Assembly (NCBI RefSeq): GCF_016862895.1 | Contig: NZ_BONV01000037.1 | Coordinates: 1 to 64,000, forward strand | Reading direction: 5' to 3' | DNA length: 64,000 nt | Source: Planotetraspora kaengkrachanensis | GTDB taxonomy: Bacteria > Actinomycetota > Actinomycetes > Streptosporangiales > Streptosporangiaceae | Shown here: positions 36,682 through 45,634 of the stretch, one piece after another | How the letters are laid out: each line of letters starts with the position of its first letter | Numbering within the stretch: the first letter of the stretch is position 1 | Made by a program: the position numbers and the translations under genes | The notes under the pieces: model-generated | Databases searched by the model: none | Told to the model about the DNA's origin: nothing | What the model saw: the letters and a program-made list of their open reading frames with translations, nothing else

Positions 36682-37890
36682 TCACTTTTGGCCGCTCGTT
36701 GGCGACAGCCGTACGTGCTCGGGAAGGACGCCGAGGCCGATGAAGCGGCGGGCGAGCCCGCCGAGGACCGGCAGACGGGACAGGCCGCGGGGCATGGAGA
36801 CGGGCCTGGCGGCCAGCGTGGGGCCGATGAGGCGGTTCTGCACCGTCCGCTGGGCGGCCTGGGTGATCACGGTGGGGATCCTCCTGCGGCGCTCCACCCT
36901 GGCCAGCAGCGCCCGCGGCGCCTCCCCGCGGAGCAGGGCCGGACCCACGATGTTGGCCGTGGCCACGGCGTCCTGGACGGCGAGGTTGATCCCCACGCCG
37001 AAGACCGGGGACATGGCGTGGGCCGCGTCGCCGATGAACAGCAGCCCGGGCAGATGCCACCGGCGCAGCCGGTTCAGCGCCACCCGCAGGACGCTCACCT
37101 CGTCGAAGCCGCCGAGCCCCGCCACCCGCCCGGCGAGGTACGGCAGGAGCCGCGCGACGGTGGCGCGCAGGGACTCGACGCCCTCGGACTTCAGCTCGTC
37201 GAAGCCGCCCTTCGGGATCACATAGGCGAGCTGCCAGTACGTCCCCCGGTTGATCGACACCATGAGATGGCCCGCCGACGCGCGCAGGAAGGGCTCGCCG
37301 GGGTCGCCCTCCTCCCGCGGCAGGCGGAACCAGACGACGTCCATCGGCGCGCCGAACTCCCGGGGGGCCAGGCCCGCGGCCCGGCGGACGTCGGAGCCCC
37401 GCCCGTCCGCGCCCACGGTCAGCGTCGCGTGGATCTCGTGCTCCCGGCCCGCCTCGTCGCGGTAGCGGAGCCCGCGGATCGCGCCGTCCCCCCGGATGAG
37501 GTCGGTGACCGTGGAGTCCATCAGCAGGTGGAAGTTCGGGTGCTTGGAAGCCTCCGCCGTGATGAGGTTGAGGAAGTCCCACTGCGGCACGAAGGCGATG
37601 TACTTGTACCTGCCGGGCAGCCGGCTCAGGTCCGCCATGGGCACGGCGCCGTCGTCGGTGACCATCGACAGGGAGTGCACCTTGCGATGGGGGAGCCGGT
37701 GGAACTTCTCGGCGAGACCGAGCTCGTCGAGGATCTGGAGGGTCGACGGGTGGATGGTGTCCCCGCGGAAGTCGCGGAGGAAGTCGCCGTGCTTTTCGAG
37801 CAGTGTGACGTCGACGCCCGCTCGGGCCAGGAGGAGGGCGAGTACGGCCCCCGCCGGGCCCCCGCCTGCGATCGCACATGTCGTCCGCAT
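36682..37890 (-). CDS. FAD-dependent oxidoreductase (PHBH-fold monooxygenase)
   Basis: A 402-residue flavoprotein of the p-hydroxybenzoate hydroxylase fold. FAD-binding GGGPAGAVLALLLARAG at residues 9-25, the DG motif TVGADGRGSDVRRAAGL, and the ribityl-binding FIGDAAHAMSPVFGVGINLA. Family members hydroxylate aromatic or polyketide substrates, or oxidise lipids; the substrate is unknown. It follows the upstream gene after a 60-base gap to the DAHP synthase start, same strand, with its own ATG at 37890. Confidence 0.85.
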   Translation of the reverse strand: MRTTCAIAGGGPAGAVLALLLARAGVDVTLLEKHGDFLRDFRGDTIHPSTLQILDELGLAEKFHRLPHRKVHSLSMVTDDGAVPMADLSRLPGRYKYIAFVPQWDFLNLITAEASKHPNFHLLMDSTVTDLIRGDGAIRGLRYRDEAGREHEIHATLTVGADGRGSDVRRAAGLAPREFGAPMDVVWFRLPREEGDPGEPFLRASAGHLMVSINRGTYWQLAYVIPKGGFDELKSEGVESLRATVARLLPYLAGRVAGLGGFDEVSVLRVALNRLRRWHLPGLLFIGDAAHAMSPVFGVGINLAVQDAVATANIVGPALLRGEAPRALLARVERRRRIPTVITQAAQRTVQNRLIGPTLAARPVSMPRGLSRLPVLGGLARRFIGLGVLPEHVRLSPTSGQK

Positions 37891-37967
37891 AATTCATCAC
37901 CCCATGAAATTGTCGCACGGCACCCGGGCCCGGCTCCAGTCGTCGGGGTTCCCGGTGAGCCCCGGGG

Positions 37968-38960
37968 CTACAGGACGCGCAGCGCGTCCAGGCTCCGCCC
38001 GAGGGAAGAGGTGGCGAGGTCGCGAAGCCGTGCGTAGGCCTCCTCGGGATACTGCCGGGGACCGTTCTCCACGAGGAGGATCAGGTACAGGTACGTGCGG
38101 TAGAGGTCGGCGCGCACCCGTGCGGCCGGGGTCAGCAGGATCGCCCCGCCGGCCTCGCGGTAGCCGGCGACCAGCGGGTCGTCCTCCCTGATCTCGCCGA
38201 AGATGGTCGGCGTGATGAAGTCGGCCAGCGGGTCGCCCCAGAAGGCCCGCTCGTGGTCGATCAGCGCCTGGATCCGCCTGCCCGGGCCCTCTCCGGTCAG
38301 GAACACGTTGCCCGGCCAGATGTCGAAGTGGACGAGCGAGGGCGTGACGACTTCGTCCAGGGTGTGCGCGGCGGCGCCGACCAGCGCGGAGATCTCCGCG
38401 ACCGGCGCAGGCAGCGGGGTCCCGTAGTGGACCGCGTCGTCGAGCAGCGCGCCGACGATGACGAGGAACGCCTCCCGCCAGCCGTCCCCGGTGAGCCCGG
38501 CGAAGGGATAGCCGAAGACACCGGTGCCGGGGATCGTGTGCAGACGGGCCAGGTGGCGGCCGAGTTCGTGCCTGAGCGAGGCGTCCTCGCCGGGACCGAG
38601 CGCGGCCTGGTTCCACGGCACGCCGTCGAGAGCCGACAGGACGAGGTAGTCCCCGCCGAGGGCGGGATCGTCGAACGCCGCGTGCAGCAGGGAAGGCAGC
38701 GGGAGCCCCGCCGGCTCGGCCAGCCGGTACACCATGGCCTCGGTGCGCAGCAGGTGCCGTTCGTAGGTCAGCAGCCGCAGGCCGGGGGGAGGGCCGACCT
38801 TGAGTACGACCCGGCGGCCGTCCTCGAGGCCGAGCCGGTACACGGCGTTGGCGAAGCCGTCCTCCAGCTCCTCCGCCGACAGGACGCCCGCGCCCAGCGC
38901 GCCCCGGAGGGTCGCGTCGAGCTGGGCGTCCGACAACCGCCGCTTGGTCCGGCTGTCCAC
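37968..38960 (-). CDS. Aminoglycoside phosphotransferase (APH) family kinase
   Basis: A 330-residue protein of the APH/choline kinase fold. VVLKVGPPPG holds the ATP-binding Lys, SLVHFDIWPGNVFL the Brenner-type catalytic motif (HFDxxxxN), and LIDHERAFWGDPLADF the DFG-like metal site. Small-molecule (sugar or amino sugar) phosphorylation is the family role; antibiotic resistance is possible but unsupported. The GTG at 38960 lies 5 bases after the epimerase stop behind AGGGGTAGGG, so the two are one operon. That points to a sugar substrate. Confidence 0.83.
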   Translation of the reverse strand: MDSRTKRRLSDAQLDATLRGALGAGVLSAEELEDGFANAVYRLGLEDGRRVVLKVGPPPGLRLLTYERHLLRTEAMVYRLAEPAGLPLPSLLHAAFDDPALGGDYLVLSALDGVPWNQAALGPGEDASLRHELGRHLARLHTIPGTGVFGYPFAGLTGDGWREAFLVIVGALLDDAVHYGTPLPAPVAEISALVGAAAHTLDEVVTPSLVHFDIWPGNVFLTGEGPGRRIQALIDHERAFWGDPLADFITPTIFGEIREDDPLVAGYREAGGAILLTPAARVRADLYRTYLYLILLVENGPRQYPEEAYARLRDLATSSLGRSLDALRVL

Positions 38961-38965
38961 CGGCC

Positions 38966-39856
38966 CTACCCCTGCGGGCCCGAGGCGGCGATGGTCCAGC
39001 TCGCCTCGTGGGTGTCTCCCGGCTTCAGCACGATCAGGTCGGTGCCCGAGTTGAACGCGTCGGGCGGGCAGGTCATCGGCTCGATCGCCAGCCCGTGGTG
39101 GTCGAGCGCCGAGCCGGTGCAGATCTGGACCCAGGGCATCGCGGCCGGGTCCCAGGAGACGTCCACCCCGCCGTCGGGCCCGCGCAGGCGTACCCGCCCC
39201 TCGGTGAGGCCGGTGAAGGCGTGGTCGATCGCGGTGTCCTCCACCACGCGGGGCGTCCTGAAGTCGTACGGCGTCGCGGCCACGTCCTCCAGGGCGCGGG
39301 GGGCGAGCACCTCGTCGGTGAGCAGGACCTGGCCGGCGGGCAGGTCCAGCTCGTACTCCTGAACCCGGGGTCCGGCGAGCAGCCACGGGTGCGGTCCGCA
39401 GCCGTAGGGGGCGGCCTCCTCACCCGTGTTGCGGGCGGTCAGCGTCGTCGTGAGGCCCCGGCCGGACACGGCGTGGCGGACCTCGAGCGCGATCCTGAAC
39501 GGGTAGCCGTCGGTCGGCTCGATCGTGTGCGTCAGCCGGACGAGGCCGTGGTCGCCGTCCACGTCGGGATCCTCGGCGCGGGTCCAGAGCTGGTCGCTGA
39601 CCAGGCCGTGCAGGGCGTGCCCGCGGGCGGGCTCGGTGATGGGCAGATCGTGGCGGACGCCTTCGAAGGTGTAGACGCTCCCGACGACCCGGTTAGGCCA
39701 GGGGGCGAGGACGGTCCCGCTGAAGTAGGGGATCGGCCCCTCGGCGGGCCAGCTCGTCACGAGGTCGCGGCCCTGGTGGCGCAGGACGCGGACCGCCCCG
39801 CCCCTTTCGCTGATCACCGCTTCGTAGCCGCCGCCGATGATGGTGTACTCGGGCAC
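38966..39856 (-). CDS. Aldose 1-epimerase family protein
   Basis: A 296-residue beta-sandwich sugar mutarotase. Typical elements are VLAPWPNRV near residue 50, the catalytic His in PARGHALHGLV, GCGPHPWLLAGP, and the terminal Glu-containing GLAIEPMTCPPDAFNSG. It interconverts anomers of glucose or galactose, consistent with the neighbouring beta-glucosidase, whose product is beta-glucose. The GTG at 39856 follows GAGAGGA; an upstream in-frame start at 39922 lacks a binding site. Same strand as the GH1 gene 123 bases upstream. Confidence 0.88.
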   Translation of the reverse strand: MPEYTIIGGGYEAVISERGGAVRVLRHQGRDLVTSWPAEGPIPYFSGTVLAPWPNRVVGSVYTFEGVRHDLPITEPARGHALHGLVSDQLWTRAEDPDVDGDHGLVRLTHTIEPTDGYPFRIALEVRHAVSGRGLTTTLTARNTGEEAAPYGCGPHPWLLAGPRVQEYELDLPAGQVLLTDEVLAPRALEDVAATPYDFRTPRVVEDTAIDHAFTGLTEGRVRLRGPDGGVDVSWDPAAMPWVQICTGSALDHHGLAIEPMTCPPDAFNSGTDLIVLKPGDTHEASWTIAASGPQG

Positions 39857-39979
39857 GGGGAGTCCTCTCGCTGACGCCACGTCAACATCAACCTGGTCAC
39901 GTAATCGTATGCTGGCAATCATCCCAGTTCGGAAGGCTTGATCCAGAATCGGGGGGAGCGGAGGGGCGCCCCGCCCGGG

Positions 39980-41299
39980 TCAGCGCAGCTCGCCGTTCTT
40001 GATGACGTCGCGGTACCAGAGCGCGCTGTCCTTGGGATGCCTGCGCAGGGTCGGGTAGTCGACGTACACGATGCCGAAGCGCTGGCCGTATCCCTCGGCC
40101 CACTCGAAGTTGTCGAGCAGCGACCAGACGTGGTAGCCCTCGACGCGGGCCCCCTCCTCGATCGCGCGGTGCATGGCGGCGAGATGGTCGCGCAGGAAGG
40201 CGATGCGGTCGTCGTCGCGGACCCGCCCGCCGGGGCCGGGCTGGCCGAGGGCCGGCATCCCGTTCTCGGTGACGACCAGGGGCACGCCGGGGATGTCGTC
40301 CCTCAGCCGCACGAGGATGTCGTGGAAGCCCTCCGGGTAGATCTCCAGCCACTCGGCCTGCGCCCTGGAATGCAGGAACACCCGCTCTCCCGCGCCGTCC
40401 ACGAAGACGGGCGTGTAGTACTGCACGCCGAGCAGGTCGACGGGCGTGCTGATGATCGCGAGGTCGCCGTCGAGGATGTGGTCCCTGATCGGCCCGCGCG
40501 CGGCCAGCCAGTCCAGGGTGTCCTCCGGGTAGCGGCCCTTGAAGATCGGGTCGAGGTAGAGGCGGTTCTCCAGGCCGTCGCGGTGCCGGGCGGCCTCCCG
40601 TGCCTCGGCGGTGTCGTCCGCGGGGTAGGTGGGGTGCAGGTTCAGGGCGGGGCCGATCCGCGCGTCCGGGCGCAGGGCGCGCAGGGCCCGGGTGGCCATG
40701 CCGTGGGCGAGCAGCAGGTGGTGGCAGGCGACGTAGGCGCGCGCGTCGTCCTTGATGCCCGGCGCGTGCACCCCGTATCGGTAGCCGCTCTCGACCACCG
40801 TCTTCGGTTCGTTGATCGTCAGCCAGTCGCCGATCTCGAGGGCCTCGAAGACGATCGAGGCGTAGTCGGCGAACCGCGACGCGGTGTCCCTGTTCTCCCA
40901 GCCGCCCCGGTCCTGGAGGTCCTGGGGCAGGTCCCAGTGGAACAGCGTGGCCATCGGGCGGATGCCGCGCTCGGCCAGGCCCTCGATCAGACGGCGGTAG
41001 AAGTCGAGGCCCCTCTGGTCGGGCGCGCCCGATCCTGACGGCTGGATCCGCGGCCAGGCGATCGAGAAGCGGTAGCTGTGCAGCCCGAGGTCGGCCATCA
41101 GGTCGAGGTCCTCGACGTAGCGGTGGTAGTGGCCGGCGCCGGGATCGCCGGTCTCGCCGAACTCGACGTTTCCGGGGACGGCGGCGAAGGTGTCCCAGAC
41201 GGATCTGCCCCGCCCGTCCTCCGTGGTCGCCCCCTCCACCTGGTAGGCCGAGGTGGCCGCCCCCCACACGAAACCGTCAGGGAACCGCAGGCCGTCCAT
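39980..41299 (-). CDS. GH1 beta-glucosidase, CebR-regulated
   Basis: A 439-residue family 1 glycoside hydrolase that cleaves cellobiose or other beta-glucosides in the cytoplasm (no signal peptide). The opening FPDGFVWGAATSAYQVEG is canonical. The acid/base is Glu in LTINEPK, the nucleophile Glu in VVTENGMP, and NFEWAEGYGQRFGIVYVDY binds glucose. The ATG at 41299 sits behind GAGGAGAGAC. A promoter (TTGACG-N17-TACGCT) and a perfect CebR operator lie 45-90 bases upstream. It is the second GH1 gene of the regulon, separate from the ceb operon. Confidence 0.93.
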   Translation of the reverse strand: MDGLRFPDGFVWGAATSAYQVEGATTEDGRGRSVWDTFAAVPGNVEFGETGDPGAGHYHRYVEDLDLMADLGLHSYRFSIAWPRIQPSGSGAPDQRGLDFYRRLIEGLAERGIRPMATLFHWDLPQDLQDRGGWENRDTASRFADYASIVFEALEIGDWLTINEPKTVVESGYRYGVHAPGIKDDARAYVACHHLLLAHGMATRALRALRPDARIGPALNLHPTYPADDTAEAREAARHRDGLENRLYLDPIFKGRYPEDTLDWLAARGPIRDHILDGDLAIISTPVDLLGVQYYTPVFVDGAGERVFLHSRAQAEWLEIYPEGFHDILVRLRDDIPGVPLVVTENGMPALGQPGPGGRVRDDDRIAFLRDHLAAMHRAIEEGARVEGYHVWSLLDNFEWAEGYGQRFGIVYVDYPTLRRHPKDSALWYRDVIKNGELR

Positions 41300-41345
41300 G
41301 TCTCTCCTCGTCGAGGCCGCCCCCTTGGGCCTCGGGACCATCTGA

Positions 41346-41359
41346 TGGGAGCGCTCCCA
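41346..41359. promoter_or_regulatory. CebR operator 1 (upstream of GH1 gene)
   Basis: TGGGAGCGCTCCCA, a perfect palindrome identical to the CebR consensus of Streptomyces. It starts 2 bases downstream of the -10 of the GH1 promoter, so the repressor would cover the transcription start. Confidence 0.92.
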
Positions 41360-41361
41360 GG

Positions 41362-41390
41362 AGCGTACAGAATTCACCCGCAATCGTCAA
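41362..41390 (-). promoter_or_regulatory. Predicted sigma-70 type promoter of the GH1 gene
   Basis: On the minus strand TTGACG (41390-41385), a 17-base spacer, then TACGCT (41367-41362). Direction and position relative to the CebR site and the ATG at 41299 are all consistent. Confidence 0.7.
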
Positions 41391-41791
41391 TGGCGCGACC
41401 GGCGGAAGAGTATTGGAGGCATTTTCGAAAATGGCGATCCGCAAAGTCGTATATGTCAGGAGAATAAGCTGAATATCTTGACGCCAACCAGTCATAATCC
41501 TTAGCCTGATCGCGCATGAACCGCCCATCCGGCCGGCGTCCACGGGCCCGCCGGGCCGTACCACCTCGGTGTTTCCTCATCGGTCATGGGATGTCGCGCG
41601 GCAGGGGACGCGGCGCGGCCGGCCGGTGAGATACGCGCGAGATACGCGGCGGATGGACGTCGATCACGAATCATCGCCTGACGGGGAGTTATCGGACGAA
41701 TGGCTCACGACGACTCGGCATCTGTGCGGCCTACTCATACCATCCGGGCGCGAGAGCGCTTTCGCGGGCGGGACGCCGGCCGGGGGGCGCG
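41391..41791. other. Intergenic region, lower GC, before the condensation-domain gene
   Basis: About 400 bases. AT-rich at 41400-41520. A possible plus-strand promoter TTGACG-N18-TAGCCT occupies 41477-41506 and would leave a leader of about 280 bases. I see no gene in it. Confidence 0.35.
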
Positions 41792-43087
41792 ATGATCCAG
41801 GTGGCGTTCCGCGCGGCCGATCGCGAGTGGACGGGTCCCCTCGCCTGGGGACAGCGGTCCATCTGGGAGGCGATGCGGCTCGTCGGCGCTCCCGGCGACC
41901 GCTACTTCAACTTCACGCGGACGGTCACCGTGCCCCGCGGCGCGAGATCACCCGGCCCGGAGCGGGTCGCCCGCGCGCTGGCCATGGTCGTGGAACGGCA
42001 CGACTCGCTGCGCACCCGGGTCAGGGTCGGCGCGGACGGCGAGCCGTACCAGGTCGTGGGGGTCGGCGGCGGCATCGAGGCCCGGATGGGCGCGGATCTC
42101 GACGCGCGGACCGTGGCGGAGAAGAGGTTCGACCCGGCGGAGGACTGGCCGGTCCGCGCGGGTCTGGTCACCCGCGACGGCGTCGTGGAGCAGGTGATCC
42201 TCGCGTTCTGCCACACGGCAGCGGACGGCTACGCGGGCGACGTCGTCGCGCGCGATCTGCGCGTGGCCCTGCTCAGAGGCACGCTGCCCGGCAGGTCCGA
42301 GCAACTGCGGGATCTCGTCGGCAGGCAGGAGGGCCACGACGCCGCCCGCGGTGCGCGCTCGGTCGCGTTCTGGGAACGCGGCATGGCCGAGCTCGGGGGA
42401 CCCGTGTTCGAGCCGACGCGGCGGGAGCCGTCCGCCGCCCCTCGCTACCAGCGGCTCACGATGGTCTCGCCGGCGCTCGACCGGGCCGGCCAGGTCCTTT
42501 CCGCACGGTACGGCGTGAGCACCTCGACCGTGCTGCTCGCCGCCGCCTGCGTGGAGGCCGCGCGCATCGCGGGACGGCCGTCCGCCGCGATGACCCCGCT
42601 GGTCAACAACCGGTTCCGCCGGAAGGACCAGGACGTGGTGACCTCGCTCGCGCAGCTCGGCCTGTTCGCGCTCCCGCCCGGGCACGAGCGCGGAGAGGGC
42701 GGGCGCGCCGGTTTCCACGAGCTCATGGTGGCCGCGCGGGCGGCGGCACTGCGCGCCTACCGGCACGCGTACTACGACCAGGCCGAGCTGAACCGGCGGC
42801 TGGCCGGGGCCGATCCGCTCTGCTGCTTCAACGACCAGCGGCCGGTGGAGGCCGTCACACCGGTGGGGGAGGTGCCGGGCGGCGCCGAGATCAGCGCGGC
42901 CCTCCCGCGCACGGAGATCGTCCCCCAGAGCGGGCTCGACGAGCTCAACTGCAGGTTCTGCGTCCACGTGACCGGGGAGCCCGACCGGCTCAGCGTCATG
43001 GTCACGGCGGACTCCCGGCATGTCGCCCCCCGCGACCTGGAGACGTTCCTCCTGGGGATGGAGTCCCTGGTCGTCGGGGGAGTGTGA
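41792..43087 (+). CDS. Stand-alone condensation-domain protein
   Basis: A 431-residue protein of the NRPS condensation/acyltransferase (CoA-dependent acyltransferase) fold. The opening PLAWGQRSIWEAMRL resembles C-domain core C1. VVERHDSLRTRV is core C2. The catalytic HHxxxDG appears as CHTAADG, with the key second His kept and the first replaced by Cys. No adenylation or carrier domain is near. It could transfer an amino-acyl or fatty acyl group (as in PapA or lone C domains) or be a relic. ATG at 41792 behind GGGGGCG. Its 3' end is part of a 33-bp tandem duplication that includes the stop. Confidence 0.78.
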   Translation: MIQVAFRAADREWTGPLAWGQRSIWEAMRLVGAPGDRYFNFTRTVTVPRGARSPGPERVARALAMVVERHDSLRTRVRVGADGEPYQVVGVGGGIEARMGADLDARTVAEKRFDPAEDWPVRAGLVTRDGVVEQVILAFCHTAADGYAGDVVARDLRVALLRGTLPGRSEQLRDLVGRQEGHDAARGARSVAFWERGMAELGGPVFEPTRREPSAAPRYQRLTMVSPALDRAGQVLSARYGVSTSTVLLAAACVEAARIAGRPSAAMTPLVNNRFRRKDQDVVTSLAQLGLFALPPGHERGEGGRAGFHELMVAARAAALRAYRHAYYDQAELNRRLAGADPLCCFNDQRPVEAVTPVGEVPGGAEISAALPRTEIVPQSGLDELNCRFCVHVTGEPDRLSVMVTADSRHVAPRDLETFLLGMESLVVGGV

Positions 43088-43122
43088 GCGATGGAGTCCC
43101 TGGTCGACCCGTCGTGAGCGCC
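43057..43122 (+). repeat. 33-bp tandem duplication spanning the stop of the condensation-domain gene
   Basis: GATGGAGTCCCTGGTCG recurs at 43057 and 43090. The first copy is the end of the gene (MESLVVGGV, stop 43085-43087); the second repeats it after the stop as ATG-GAG-TCC-CTG-GTC and closes with another TGA. The trailing halves have diverged. Confidence 0.75.
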
Positions 43123-43135
43123 GGGCCGGGGCTGC

Positions 43136-44155
43136 TCAGGCGGAGGCGCGGAGCACCAGGTGCGTGTCGAGGATGACGACGGGCTGCTCCAGGGCCTCTC
43201 CGTTGATCCGGGCGATCAGCAGCTTCACCATCTGCCTGCCCATGGCCTCCGTCGGCTGGTGCACGCTCGTGAGCGGCGGATCGGTGTGCAGAGCGACCTT
43301 CGAGTCCTCGAATCCGATGATCGCCACGTCTCCCGGGACCGACCTGCCGCGCTCGCGCAACACCCGCAGCGCCCCGGCGGCCATCGGATCCGAGGCGGTG
43401 AAGACGGCGTCGAGACCGGGATGCCGCTCCAGCAGTTCCCGCATCGCCGCCTCGCCGCTCTCCTCGGAGAAGTCGCCGTAGGAGACCAGTTCCGGCATGC
43501 CGGTGGCGAGCAGCGCGTCACGGTAGCCGGCCAGCCTGTCCACGCCCACGCCCATGTCCTGGGGGCCGGCGATGGTGGCGATGTCGGTCCTCCCGTTGGA
43601 GACCAGGTACTTCACCGCCTGCCTGGCACCGGCCCGGTTGTCCATGTCGACGTAGCTGTACGGGTTCAGCCCCACCGGGCGGCCGCCGAGTACGGTCGGC
43701 ACGCCCAGCTCCTCCAGCCGGCCAGGTAACGGATCGGCCCCGTGAACCGACGTCAGCAGGACGCCGTCGACGTGCTGCCCGGTCAGGTAGCCCTCCAGCC
43801 GGTCGTGCTCCTGCCGGTTCTGCGCCATCGTGAGGATCAGCTGCAGCCCGGTCTCCGACAGGGCCGATCCGATCCCGCGGATCAGCCCCGCGAAGTAGGG
43901 CTCGTCGAAGACGCGCTGCTCCGACTCCGACACCACGAGGGCGATGGTGTCGGTCCGGTTGGTCACGAGGGTGCGGGCCGCGCGGTTGGGCACGTACCCG
44001 AGCTCTTCGATCGCGAGCAGGACGGCGTCCCTGGCCTTGTCGCTCACCTTCGACGAGCCGTTGACGACCCGCGAGACGGTGCCCCTGCCCACGCCGGCGC
44101 GAGCGGCGACGGCCTCCAGGGTTGGGCGCCCTCCCACGCGACGGTCCCCGTTCAT
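43136..44155 (-). CDS. cebR: LacI family repressor CebR
   Basis: A 339-residue LacI-type repressor. Residues 1-60 form the helix-turn-helix and hinge (TLEAVAARAGVGRGTVSRVVN, quoted in part; SKVSDKARDAVLLAIEELGY), the rest a periplasmic-binding-protein-like effector domain. By location behind the ceb operon and by the three perfect TGGGAGCGCTCCCA sites nearby, it is CebR, which in Streptomyces releases DNA on binding cellobiose or cello-oligosaccharides. It is encoded 45 bases after bglC, same strand. No CebR site lies directly before it, so it is either read through from the operon or has a weak promoter. Confidence 0.88.
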   Translation of the reverse strand: MNGDRRVGGRPTLEAVAARAGVGRGTVSRVVNGSSKVSDKARDAVLLAIEELGYVPNRAARTLVTNRTDTIALVVSESEQRVFDEPYFAGLIRGIGSALSETGLQLILTMAQNRQEHDRLEGYLTGQHVDGVLLTSVHGADPLPGRLEELGVPTVLGGRPVGLNPYSYVDMDNRAGARQAVKYLVSNGRTDIATIAGPQDMGVGVDRLAGYRDALLATGMPELVSYGDFSEESGEAAMRELLERHPGLDAVFTASDPMAAGALRVLRERGRSVPGDVAIIGFEDSKVALHTDPPLTSVHQPTEAMGRQMVKLLIARINGEALEQPVVILDTHLVLRASA

Positions 44156-44200
44156 CTCCGGCGCCCCCTCATCTGCACGTACCGCTGATCGCGAACGCGT

Positions 44201-45634
44201 TTATTCTGCCGGACTCGGCAGACCACCGCGCCTGATGGTGTCGGCATACCACAACGCGCTGGACTTGGGCGTCCTGACCTGGGTCTCGTAGTCCACGTGC
44301 ACGAGCCCGAACCGCTTGCCGTACCCCCACGCCCACTCGAAGTTGTCCATCAGCGACCACGCGAAGTATCCCTGGAGTGGCAGCCCCGCCTCGATCGCGG
44401 CGTGGCAGACCCGCAGGTGCGCCTCGATGTAGGCCGTCCGCTCGGGGTCGTGGACCGAGCCGTCGACGACCACGTCGTCGAAGGCGGCGCCGTTCTCCGA
44501 GATCACCATCGGGATCGCCGGATACTCCTCGTGCACCCGGGTGAGGATCTCGTACAGCCCGGCGTCGTCGATCTCCCAGCCCATGCCGGTGACGGGGCGG
44601 CCCCCGTTCACGAACCCCACGTGCTCGCTGCCCACCCACGGGGAGCCCGAGTCGGTCGGAGCCGCGGCGGCCGACGTCGCGCCTCCGGGCGCCCCGGACA
44701 CGGTGAACCGGCTGTAGTAGTTGATCAGCAGCATGTCCAGCGGCGCGGAGATCGTGGCCAGGTCGCCGTCCTCGACGAACCCGCCATCGGTCAGGTGGGC
44801 GACGTCGGCCAGCACGTCCTCCGGGTAGGCGCCCTTCAGCAGCGCGTCGAGGAAGAACCGGTTCTGCAGGCCGTCGATGCGGCGGGCCGCGTCCAGGTCG
44901 GCCTCGCTCCCGGTGGCCGGGGAGATCGCGTAGAGGTTCACGCATCCGCCGATCCGCGAGGCCGGGTTCTGGGCCCGCATCGCCCGCGTGGCCAGGCCGT
45001 GCGCGAGGTTCAGGTGGTGCGCGGCCCGGATCGCGGCCGCCGGGTCGCGGCGCCCGGGGGCGTGCTCGCCCGAGGCGTAACCCAGGAAGGCCGCGCACCA
45101 GGGCTCGTTGACTGTGCTCCAGTTCCGAACCCGGTCGCTCAACGCGGCGTGCACGGCGGCCGCGTAGTCGGCGAAGCGCTTCGACGTGTCACGCGCGGGC
45201 CAGCCTCCCGCGTCCTCGAGGGCCTGGGGGAGGTCCCAGTGGTAGAGCGTGAGCCAGGGGTCGATGCCGCGGCCGAGCAGTTCGTCGACCAGTCGCTTGT
45301 AGAAGTCGAGGCCCCTGGCGTTGATCGCGCCCGCGCCGTCCGGCTGGACGCGCGGCCACGAGACGGAGAAGCGGTACGCCGTGAGGCCGAGGCCGGCCAT
45401 CAGCGCGACGTCCTCCTGGTGGCGGTTGTAGTGGTCGATCGCGATGTCGGCGTTCTGGCCTCCCACGATGCTGCCCGGCCGGCGGCAGAAGGTGTCCCAG
45501 ACGGAGGGCCCGCGCCCGTCGGCGGTGACCGAGCCCTCGATCTGGTAGGCCGAGGTCGCGGCGCCCCAGACGAACCCGGTGGGGAACGTCAGCCCTGCCG
45601 CCTCGGCTTCTGCTCGTGTACCTTGCGTGGTCAC
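44201..45634 (-). CDS. bglC: GH1 beta-glucosidase of the ceb operon
   Basis: A 477-residue cytoplasmic family 1 enzyme: FPTGFVWGAATSAYQIEGS at the start, acid/base Glu in STVNEPWCAAF, nucleophile Glu in VISENGAAF, and NFEWAWGYGKRFGLVHVDY at the end. It hydrolyses imported cellobiose to glucose. Its GTG at 45634 overlaps the cebG stop (GTGA), the same gene order as cebEFG-bglC in Streptomyces. A Gly-Ala-Ser-rich insert lies around residue 320 (GAPGGATSAAAAPTDSGS). It differs enough from the other GH1 that they are not a recent duplication. Confidence 0.93.
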   Translation of the reverse strand: MTTQGTRAEAEAAGLTFPTGFVWGAATSAYQIEGSVTADGRGPSVWDTFCRRPGSIVGGQNADIAIDHYNRHQEDVALMAGLGLTAYRFSVSWPRVQPDGAGAINARGLDFYKRLVDELLGRGIDPWLTLYHWDLPQALEDAGGWPARDTSKRFADYAAAVHAALSDRVRNWSTVNEPWCAAFLGYASGEHAPGRRDPAAAIRAAHHLNLAHGLATRAMRAQNPASRIGGCVNLYAISPATGSEADLDAARRIDGLQNRFFLDALLKGAYPEDVLADVAHLTDGGFVEDGDLATISAPLDMLLINYYSRFTVSGAPGGATSAAAAPTDSGSPWVGSEHVGFVNGGRPVTGMGWEIDDAGLYEILTRVHEEYPAIPMVISENGAAFDDVVVDGSVHDPERTAYIEAHLRVCHAAIEAGLPLQGYFAWSLMDNFEWAWGYGKRFGLVHVDYETQVRTPKSSALWYADTIRRGGLPSPAE

